A stretch of 12,118 bases of DNA, taken from assembly GCA_949045875.1 (NCBI GenBank), contig CARPYP010000042.1, forward strand, positions 1-12,118, written 5' to 3'. The translations under genes and the position numbers were made by a program. Each line of letters opens with the position of its first letter. The stretch's first letter is position 1. Of the stretch, positions 6,767 through 12,118 are shown one piece after another. The notes below the pieces were generated by a model. It worked only from the letters and a program-made list of their open reading frames with translations, ran no database searches and was not told the DNA's origin. This DNA is from an uncultured Clostridia bacterium (GTDB lineage: Bacteria; Bacillota; Clostridia; TANB77; CAG-508).

Positions 6767-7960
6767 TTACTCTCCTTTTATGCTTTCCTTATAAATCTCT
6801 ATTAATTTATCTATAAATAAGTCTTGCATATAATTACTTTTAGCATATTCAGCTAGATATTTAGAATCAAATATGAGTTCTTTATTTAATATTTTAGAAA
6901 TAGCATTCTCTAATTCTAAAATATTTTCTTCTTCTATTAAAACACCACCTTTGTTATTTACAAAATTAGGCAATTCTCCTTTATTTGTAGCTACAACAGG
7001 TGTGCCACATGCAATTGCTTCTAATGCAACTAATCCAAATGCCTCTTTTCTTGATGGTACAGCACAAACATCTGAGATATTATATATCTTTCTTAAAGTA
7101 TCATGATTTTGATTTCCTAAAAAAACTATATTTTTTAATTCTAGTTCTTCTGTCATTTTTCTAAGATTGTTTAGTTCTTCACCATTACCTACAATTAAAG
7201 TTAATATATCTTCTTTTTCATAATTTTTAGCAGCTTGTAATAATAAATCTACACCTTTATTTTTTGCTAATCGTCCTGCAAAACACACTATTTTATCATA
7301 GTTTTTATATATTTTTAATTCATTCAATATATCTTTTTTATTGTAATCTTCCTTATAAAAAATTTTCTCATCATAACCATTTAAAATAGTGACTACTTTT
7401 TCCTTATTTTCTTTAAATATATTATTAATAATATCCTTACTATTATTTGATATAGCAATTATTTTTTTGCATCTATCTGCTACTTCATACATTATTCTAT
7501 GAAATTTAGACCAAATCTCATATCCCATAATGTCAGAGCCATGGCAAGTTACTACAACTGGAATATTATAATTTAATGCTACATTTGATATAATCCATAT
7601 ATGCTGTGCATGTATAATATCTGGCTTGAATTCTAGTATTTCCTCTTCTATTGCTTTTTTAAAAGCGTTTTTATATTCTTGTAATTGTAAATCTGTCATA
7701 TCGCCAAATAGTAAACTGCTTCTAGGATGTGGATCTATACAACCAAAATTAAATGATTGTTGACCTTCAATTTTTTCTTGATATTTAAAAAATACAGGAT
7801 GTAACTTTATGTCTTTTAGATCTGAAAATTGACTTGTGTTTTCAGGAGTTATAATACATGTTTCATGACCCCTTTTTTTTAGGCTTTTTGCAATATTTGC
7901 AACATAAACTCCACTTCCTGAACCTTGAAGCGGAAAATGATTTATTAATAAAACTTTCAT
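6767..7960 (-). CDS. Family 4 glycosyltransferase
   Basis: 397 residues, GT-B fold. The N-terminal acceptor domain starts MKVLLINHFPLQGSGSGVYVANIAKSLKKRGH with the glycine-rich loop at 13-17 and contains PDIIHAQH (113-120) and TCHGSD (138-143). The C-terminal donor domain contains FAGRLAKNKGVDLLLQA (227-243), VGNGEEL (257-263) and the EX7E motif, Glu306 and Glu314 in EAFGLVALE, followed by CGTPVVATNKGELP. The family retains donor stereochemistry and makes lipid-linked or wall glycans, or small glycosides. No membrane helix is visible. It is the first gene of the four-gene operon, with a ribosome binding site AAAGGGG about 6 nt before ATG and a plausible promoter at 8005-8034. Sugar and acceptor are not predictable. 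Its GT2 neighbour could act in the same pathway. Confidence 0.96.
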   Translation of the reverse strand: MKVLLINHFPLQGSGSGVYVANIAKSLKKRGHETCIITPENTSQFSDLKDIKLHPVFFKYQEKIEGQQSFNFGCIDPHPRSSLLFGDMTDLQLQEYKNAFKKAIEEEILEFKPDIIHAQHIWIISNVALNYNIPVVVTCHGSDIMGYEIWSKFHRIMYEVADRCKKIIAISNNSKDIINNIFKENKEKVVTILNGYDEKIFYKEDYNKKDILNELKIYKNYDKIVCFAGRLAKNKGVDLLLQAAKNYEKEDILTLIVGNGEELNNLRKMTEELELKNIVFLGNQNHDTLRKIYNISDVCAVPSRKEAFGLVALEAIACGTPVVATNKGELPNFVNNKGGVLIEEENILELENAISKILNKELIFDSKYLAEYAKSNYMQDLFIDKLIEIYKESIKGE

Positions 7961-8004
7961 TTTTGCCCCTTTTCTTTCTATTTTTTTATTTCACACTAAA
8001 TATT

Positions 8005-8034
8005 ATTTTATCACATTTTGTCATGTTTAGTCAA
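8005..8034 (-). promoter_or_regulatory. Predicted promoter of the GT4-AKR-GT2-tex operon
   Basis: On the minus strand -35 TTGACT (8029-8034) and -10 TAAAAT (8005-8010) are separated by 18 bp, about 45 bp before the GT4 start. TTTAGT (8026-8031) and ACTAAA (7995-8000) form an inverted repeat around the spacer, a possible operator but weak evidence. Confidence 0.5.
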
Positions 8035-8137
8035 TGGCTATATTTAAGCATATTTTTGTATAAAAAAATCTAACTTCCACCATAATTCCCTAGTATGAAA
8101 GTTATGTCTCTGGCAAATTTCCTACTATACAAGAAAA

Positions 8138-8176
8138 GTAGCTTCGTCACACGGACGACCAATGGTCGCCCCTACA
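8138..8176. repeat. Short GC-rich dispersed palindrome
   Basis: GTAG (8138-8141) and CTAC (8172-8175) bracket CGGACGACCAATGGTCGCCC, a hairpin with one mismatch. The wording (minus strand TTGTAGGGGCGACCATTGGTCG) matches, from memory, a repeat often seen between genes in gut Clostridia. The element at 2373-2512 also opens with TTGTAGGG, so the two may be relatives. The rest of 7961-8292 (8041-8137, 8177-8221) is non-coding DNA with only weak small inverted repeats and a near-palindrome around TTCGAA (8189-8203). Confidence 0.6.
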
Positions 8177-8221
8177 ATTTTAGCAATTCCTTCGAAGAAT
8201 CATAATTTATTTTTCCTATAC

Positions 8222-8269
8222 AAAAAAATTCCTTAGTGCATAGCTAGCTTACTATACTACTAAGGAATT
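8222..8269 (-). terminator. Rho-independent terminator of the DUF218 gene
   Basis: An 11-bp perfect stem (AATTCCTTAGT at 8227-8237, complement at 8259-8269) is followed on the minus strand by seven U residues (8222-8228). The 21-nt loop is unusually long and contains the self-complementary AGCTAGCT, which could form an inner stem or loop-loop contact. It lies 23 bp after the stop codon at 8293. Confidence 0.85.
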
Positions 8270-8292
8270 AATTTATATTTAATTTATTGGCT

Positions 8293-9324
8293 TTATCTAC
8301 TCATCTCTCTATCTATAGTTGCTATCTCTGGTTCATCAATTTCCCCTCTAATGAAAACATTTCTATTATGCCCAATTTCTTCTCTAAGCATTTGTGTTAA
8401 TTTTGGATCAGTACAATATATTCTTTTTAATTCATGCTTAAAAGCTATTTCATTGAATTTTGGAGCATTTAAAATAGCCTTTAGGCTATCATATTGTTCT
8501 AAGTCAAGCGTTGAAGGACACCATGTTAATTTAATTTTGTCTCCAAATACTTTCTTAAACTGCCTTGTTGCTCTACTACCATGTGTACATGTTGTTACAA
8601 GTATTGCGGTCTTAACTTGTAAACCTGTTTCTATTTCTTCTGAATCAAAAATATTTTTACAAAATTCTGCGTTTTCCTGTGTAGTTGTTGACATTGCTTC
8701 TATCAAAATATCTTCTGGATTTATTCCTACTTTGTTAAGGAATTCATCTGTTAATTTTTTTGAATGTTCTTGATAGTCTTTATCAAATTGTTCTTTAATA
8801 AGTGTTTCTGCTCCCCAATCTGCTTCTGTACGGTCATCCCATCCCTGCCCTTCTTCTAATTCACTATTCATATAGTCTTCTAATGATTTAGGATGCATAA
8901 TACCTTTTTTATCTCGCTCTTTACCTATACCTCCTGTAAATATTACTTTCTTAACAAGTCCTAATTTATATAATTCGAAGGCTTTTATTGATCTTTCTCT
9001 AGTAGTTGGTAATCCAATATTCCCTAAAACTATAGCTATATCTGCTTTATTTTCACTTTTGTTTTCAGCTTTTGCTAAATCTGTTATATTATCTCCTATT
9101 ACAAAGTCAAAAAGTTCTTCTGGAGTTAATTCTCTACCATCTGGAGTAGTAATACTCTTTATGTCCTTTGCATTATCTATCCATGTTAAATGTTTTATTA
9201 CTTTATCTCCATCTTTAATTTCTTTTATTTTCTTATCTTTATCCTCTCTAAATCTTTTTTCGTCTATATAATCTGGATCTTCATTGTCAATTATTAATTG
9301 TGATAGTTTGTACATTTTTTGCAT
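8293..9324 (-). CDS. Soluble YdcF/DUF218-family protein
   Basis: 343 residues. The DUF218 core (about 94-300) shows the usual blocks: ADIAIVLGNIG (94-104), Arg109 and the TTRERSIKAFELYKLG helix, KVIFTGG (126-132), ILIEAMSTTTQENA (206-219) with the conserved Glu and Ser/Thr, and TCTHGSRATR (245-254). Relatives include SanA, ElyC and YdcF, tied to envelope integrity or nucleotide-like ligand binding, with biochemistry poorly known. Unlike SanA and ElyC it has no signal peptide or membrane helix, so it is probably cytosolic like YdcF. The N-terminal 90 residues are highly charged, match no domain I know, and are followed by a C-terminal extension. Insertions at about 136-200 lengthen the core. 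The start is set by AAAGGAG 9 nt upstream, with its own promoter and terminator, so it is a single-gene unit. Confidence 0.87.
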   Translation of the reverse strand: MQKMYKLSQLIIDNEDPDYIDEKRFREDKDKKIKEIKDGDKVIKHLTWIDNAKDIKSITTPDGRELTPEELFDFVIGDNITDLAKAENKSENKADIAIVLGNIGLPTTRERSIKAFELYKLGLVKKVIFTGGIGKERDKKGIMHPKSLEDYMNSELEEGQGWDDRTEADWGAETLIKEQFDKDYQEHSKKLTDEFLNKVGINPEDILIEAMSTTTQENAEFCKNIFDSEEIETGLQVKTAILVTTCTHGSRATRQFKKVFGDKIKLTWCPSTLDLEQYDSLKAILNAPKFNEIAFKHELKRIYCTDPKLTQMLREEIGHNRNVFIRGEIDEPEIATIDREMSR

Positions 9325-9354
9325 TGTATATCACTCCTTTTATTAATTTATTTT

Positions 9355-9383
9355 ATTATAACATACTTTGTAGATTTTTTATA
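9355..9383 (-). promoter_or_regulatory. Predicted extended -10 promoter of the DUF218 gene
   Basis: Minus-strand TGTTATAAT gives a consensus -10 TATAAT (9355-9360) with the upstream TG of an extended -10. The -35 position (9378-9383, TATAAA) is weak, which extended -10 promoters tolerate. It lies about 30 bp before the start codon at 9324. Confidence 0.6.
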
Positions 9384-9396
9384 CAGTTTAATATTT

Positions 9397-9435
9397 AAAA
9401 AGATGAATTTGCATATATTTTTACAAATCATCTTT
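9397..9435 (-). terminator. Probable terminator of sleB
   Basis: Minus-strand AAAGATGATTTG (9424-9435) pairs with CAAATTCATCTTT (9399-9411) with one bulged base and a 12-nt AT loop, then runs into U residues (9397-9401). It starts 13 bp after the sleB stop codon, though the U-run is short and the stem AT-rich. Confidence 0.6.
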
Positions 9436-9448
9436 CAAATATCTGAAT

Positions 9449-10126
9449 TTATTTACAAAATCTATGATTTCCTATTGTTACAGTCATTGGTCTTGACCAT
9501 ATCCAAGCACTTGTTGCTGTGTTTGGATTAAAGTAATATATTGCTCCATAGGATGGATCCCATCCATTTAGTGCGTCTTGTGCTGCTTTTCTTGCTGTTG
9601 AGTCTGGTGTTAAGTTTATTTGTCCATCACTTACTGCATCAAATGCTCCTCTTTCATATATTACTCCCGATATTGTATTTGGAAAAGATGAACTTCTTAC
9701 TCTGTTTAATACTACTGCTGCTACTGCTACTTGTCCTGTATATGTTTCTCCTCTTGCTTCTGAGTATACTAATCTACTTAATAGGTTTAAATTATTGTTG
9801 CTTGAGGTTGAACTTCCTCCTCCACTTGTTGAACTACTCATTATTCCCATTGCATTTAATGTCTTGGTTCCTGCTATTCCGTCTACTGTAAGCCCATTTG
9901 ACCTTTGGAAGTATTTTACTGCTGCTAGTGTTTGGCTTCCATATATTCCATCTACATTTCCATTATAATATCCCCATCTCTTTAGTTTTGTTTGTATTTG
10001 ACTTACTTCTGCTCCTCTTGAACCATATCTTGATAATGCTATAGTATTTGTTTCAAATACTATTAGTATTAATATTATTATTAATACTATTAGCAATACT
10101 ATTGTTTTATTTTTTCTCAGTTTCAT
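9449..10126 (-). CDS. sleB: Spore cortex-lytic enzyme SleB-type hydrolase
   Basis: 225 residues. A basic start (MKLRKNK) and a long hydrophobic helix (8-28) form a signal or membrane anchor. A peptidoglycan-binding domain follows (about 36-93; GAEVSQIQTKLKRWGYYNG, VDGIYGSQT, FQRSNGLTVDGIAG), then a Ser/Gly/Asn linker (97-113), then the hydrolase domain (about 114-225) with LVYSEARGE (119-127, probable catalytic Glu123), AVAAVVLNRV and YYFNPNTATSAWIW. SleB is a lytic transglycosylase that opens spore cortex peptidoglycan during germination. Some relatives (CwlJ or vegetative hydrolase_2 proteins) share the catalytic domain, but the peptidoglycan-binding plus hydrolase order fits SleB. Its usual partner gene ypeB is not adjacent. 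The ribosome binding site AAGGAG lies 6 nt before ATG. A hairpin in the leader (10146-10179) may control it. Confidence 0.9.
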   Translation of the reverse strand: MKLRKNKTIVLLIVLIIILILIVFETNTIALSRYGSRGAEVSQIQTKLKRWGYYNGNVDGIYGSQTLAAVKYFQRSNGLTVDGIAGTKTLNAMGIMSSSTSGGGSSTSSNNNLNLLSRLVYSEARGETYTGQVAVAAVVLNRVRSSSFPNTISGVIYERGAFDAVSDGQINLTPDSTARKAAQDALNGWDPSYGAIYYFNPNTATSAWIWSRPMTVTIGNHRFCK

Positions 10127-10145
10127 ATTTGTCTCCTTAAAAATA

Positions 10146-10179
10146 ACCTTATTTAGATTTATTTTTTTCCAAATAAGGT
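10146..10179 (-). promoter_or_regulatory. Terminator-like hairpin in the sleB leader
   Basis: ACCTTATTT (10146-10154) and AAATAAGGT (10171-10179) form a perfect 9-bp stem with a 16-nt loop. In minus-strand reading the run UUAUUUUU follows, then AAGGAG of sleB begins almost at once. Only about 20 nt separate the stem from the ATG, too few for a promoter, so any sleB promoter lies upstream and sleB transcripts include this hairpin. It may be an attenuator, a read-through terminator of fhs, or a translation-control stem. The remaining gap to fhs (10180-10325) has a weak AACAAT/ATTGTT hairpin near 10298-10316 and no clear promoter. Confidence 0.55.
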
Positions 10180-10325
10180 ATTTTTATTCATTCTTTATAT
10201 AAAATTATTTATCTGAATATATTATTCTTTTTGATATTTCTTTCTAATAATTCAAATGCAGATGAAAAGTCTATTTGCCTGTAAGATACAAATTAGTAAC
10301 AATGTATAAAAAATTGTTCTACTTG

Positions 10326-11987
10326 TTAAAATATTCCTTCTATATTTCCATTTTCATCTATGTCTATTGCCTCTGATGCTGGCACTTTTGGTAGTCCTGG
10401 CATTGTCATTATTTTTCCAGTTATTATTACTATAAAACCTGCTCCTGCTTTTAATATAACTTCTTGTACATGTATATTAAATGGTTCTTTACATTCTAAA
10501 TTAGTTGCATCATCTGAGAATGAATATTGCGTTTTTGCTATACAAATTGGTAATTTCTCATATCCTATATTTTCTATCTGTTTTATACTTTTTTTTGCTT
10601 CTTCTGAAAATTCTACATCTTCTGCTCCATATATTTTACCTGCTATGTCTTTAATTTTTTGTTCTATGCTTTCTTCTAAATTATACATATAGTTTAATTC
10701 TTTTTCTTCTTCACACAATTTTACTATCTTTTTGGCTAAGTCTTCTGCTCCTGCTCCTCCTTTTGCCCATGCTTCGACTAAACTCATTTCTATTCCTTTT
10801 TCTTTTAAAGTGTTTTGTAATAAATTTAATTCTTCTTCTGAGTCATCTGTAAATCTATTTATTGCTACTATTACATTTAATCCGAATTTATTTTTTATGT
10901 TATCTACATGTTTTAATAGGTTTTCCATTCCATTTTTTAGTGCTTCTATATTTTGTTTTGTTATGTCGTCTTTTTGAACTCCTCCATGGTATTTTAATGC
11001 TTTTAATGTTGCTACACATACTACCGCATTTGGCTTTATTCCTGCTACTCTACATTTTATGTCTAAGAATTTTTCGGCACCTAAGTCTGCACCAAATCCT
11101 GCTTCTGTTACTGTATAGTCTGCTAATTTTAGTGCTAGCTTTGTTGCTTTTATTGAATTACATCCATGTGCAATGTTTGCAAATGGTCCTCCATGTATTA
11201 ATGCGGGTGTATGTTCTAAGGTTTGTACTAAGTTTGGTTTTATTGCATCTTTTAATAATACTGTTAGGGCTCCTTCTGCTTTTAAGTCTTTTGCATATAT
11301 TGGCTTGTCTTCATTATTATATCCTATAATTATATTTCCAATTCTTTTTCTTAAATCATTTATATCTGTTGCTAAACATAGTATTGCCATAATTTCTGAT
11401 GCAACTGTTATATCAAATCCATCTTCTCTTGGTACTATATTTTTTTCTCCTGATAGTCCACATTCAATTTTTCTTAATTGTCTGTCGTTTAAGTCTACAC
11501 ACCTCTTCCAAAGAATTTTCTTAAATCCTAGTTCATTTCCAAAATAAATATGATTATCTATTAATGCTGATAATAGATTATTTGCAGATGTTATTGCATG
11601 TATGTCTCCTGTAAAGTGTAAGTTTATATCTTCCATTGGTGCTACTTGAACATGTCCCCCTCCTGTAGCTCCTCCTTTTATTCCAAAAACTGGTCCTAGT
11701 GAAGGTTCCCTTAGTGCTAATATTGATTTTTTACCTATATATGATAGTCCGTCTGCAAGTCCAATTGATACTGTTGTTTTTCCTTCACCTAATGGTGTTG
11801 GATTTATCGCTGTTACTAATATTAGTTTTCCATTTTCTTTGTTTTTTACTTTTTCATATGCATTTTCTGAAATTTTTGCTTTATATTTTCCATATGTTTC
11901 TAAATCTTCTTCATTAATTTCAAGCTTTTCTGCTATTTTTGTTATTTTCAATAATTCTGTATTTCTTGCAATTTCTATATCTGTCAT
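10326..11987 (-). CDS. fhs: Formate-tetrahydrofolate ligase
   Basis: 553 residues, close to the usual 555-560, complete. It joins formate to tetrahydrofolate with ATP to give 10-formyl-tetrahydrofolate, feeding purine and methionyl-tRNA formylation, or the methyl branch of the Wood-Ljungdahl pathway in acetogens. The ATP loop PTPLGEGKTT (63-72) and the family signature REPSLGPVFGIKGGATGGG (93-111) are intact, with VQVAPMEDINLHFTGDIHA (113-131) and a C-terminal TGKIMTMPGLPKVPAS. The start at 11987 follows an AGAGGG ribosome binding site by 7-8 nt. An incoming frame ends at TGA (11984-11986), overlapping the ATG. The neighbours here are not folate genes, and no other one-carbon genes are in view, so whether it serves acetogenesis cannot be judged. 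Confidence 0.98.
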   Translation of the reverse strand: MTDIEIARNTELLKITKIAEKLEINEEDLETYGKYKAKISENAYEKVKNKENGKLILVTAINPTPLGEGKTTVSIGLADGLSYIGKKSILALREPSLGPVFGIKGGATGGGHVQVAPMEDINLHFTGDIHAITSANNLLSALIDNHIYFGNELGFKKILWKRCVDLNDRQLRKIECGLSGEKNIVPREDGFDITVASEIMAILCLATDINDLRKRIGNIIIGYNNEDKPIYAKDLKAEGALTVLLKDAIKPNLVQTLEHTPALIHGGPFANIAHGCNSIKATKLALKLADYTVTEAGFGADLGAEKFLDIKCRVAGIKPNAVVCVATLKALKYHGGVQKDDITKQNIEALKNGMENLLKHVDNIKNKFGLNVIVAINRFTDDSEEELNLLQNTLKEKGIEMSLVEAWAKGGAGAEDLAKKIVKLCEEEKELNYMYNLEESIEQKIKDIAGKIYGAEDVEFSEEAKKSIKQIENIGYEKLPICIAKTQYSFSDDATNLECKEPFNIHVQEVILKAGAGFIVIITGKIMTMPGLPKVPASEAIDIDENGNIEGIF

Positions 11988-12118
11988 ATTTTTTCCCTCT
12001 TTCTATAAAATATTATTTGTTTTGTCCGATTTGAGTCTTCGACTGTAATAAGAAAATCTTTGTGGCTAGCGATTATAGCCTTTATATAATAGGAAAGTAT
12101 CACTTTAGTAAGGTAGAC
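11984..12118 (-). other. Short open frame of unusual codon use, possibly the 3' end of an upstream gene
   Basis: From the right edge one minus-strand frame is open for 44 codons (ending EDSNRTKQIIFYRKREKI) and stops at TGA overlapping the fhs ATG (ATGA). The other two frames close within the first 20 nt. C-ending codons (GTC, TAC, TCC, ATC, AGC, CAC, GAC) and CGG are frequent for its length but rare in the genes here. The stretch also holds small hairpins in minus-strand reading: AAAGT/ACTTT, GGCTA/TAGCC (flanking TAATCGC) and AGTC/GACT, plus a TATAAT (12072-12077) without a good -35. It could be coding tail, an fhs leader RNA or a repeat element; I cannot decide. Confidence 0.35.

Noticed and set aside
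10180..10325. Sporulation sigma-G promoter for sleB
   Set aside because: No pair of -35 and -10 boxes close to the sigma-G or sigma-E consensus at a correct spacing could be found by eye.
10360..11917. Plus-strand frames opposite fhs, including a Leu-rich one at 10862-11329
   Set aside because: Same artefact of codon bias on the opposite strand of a well-conserved gene; no family features.
11988..12118. Tetrahydrofolate riboswitch upstream of fhs
   Set aside because: I looked for the conserved THF riboswitch core and did not find it; only small unrelated hairpins are present.

Overview
The window is low-GC DNA from what looks like an endospore-forming Bacillota of class Clostridia, probably a gut-type lineage. 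Supporting signs are very strong A/T codon bias, AAGGAG-type ribosome binding sites before nearly every gene, a SleB spore cortex-lytic enzyme, a clostridial-style YkuD L,D-transpeptidase, a bacitracin-exporter-type ABC ATPase, and dispersed palindromic repeats of a kind I recall from gut Clostridia. No species can be named from sequence alone. Every gene I can support lies on the minus strand, so transcription runs from high to low coordinates.

Layout in transcription order. (1) 11988-12118: a short open frame with unusual codon choice runs in from the right edge and ends in an ATGA overlap with fhs. (2) fhs (10326-11987): formate-tetrahydrofolate ligase of one-carbon metabolism. (3) sleB (9449-10126): secreted or membrane-anchored peptidoglycan hydrolase with a terminator-like hairpin in its leader. 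(4) A soluble YdcF/DUF218-type protein (8293-9324) with its own extended -10 promoter and a strong terminator. (5) 7961-8292: promoter of the next operon plus a dispersed-repeat remnant. (6) A four-gene operon, 7960 to 2683: GT4 glycosyltransferase, aldo/keto reductase, GT2 glycosyltransferase, and the RNA-binding protein Tex. Gaps are 4, 20 and 34 bp, with one ribosome binding site embedded in the preceding gene. (7) 2265-2682: a repeat-rich gap with a nested palindromic element and a perfect 50-bp direct repeat. (8) A 62-residue two-helix membrane protein and a membrane-anchored YkuD L,D-transpeptidase, closed by a clear terminator. (9) A BceA-type ABC ATPase running off the left edge. Its upstream region holds a perfect TTACA-N4-TGTAA operator, a weak -35 with a good -10, and a large hairpin at the start of the predicted leader.

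The common theme is the cell envelope: antimicrobial-peptide-type ABC transporter, L,D-transpeptidase, SleB, two glycosyltransferases and a DUF218 protein. Most genes are recognisable families. The less ordinary signals lie between them: the BceR-type control region with its leader hairpin, the sleB leader hairpin, the repeats, and the odd reading frame at the right edge. I see no convincing new multi-gene system.
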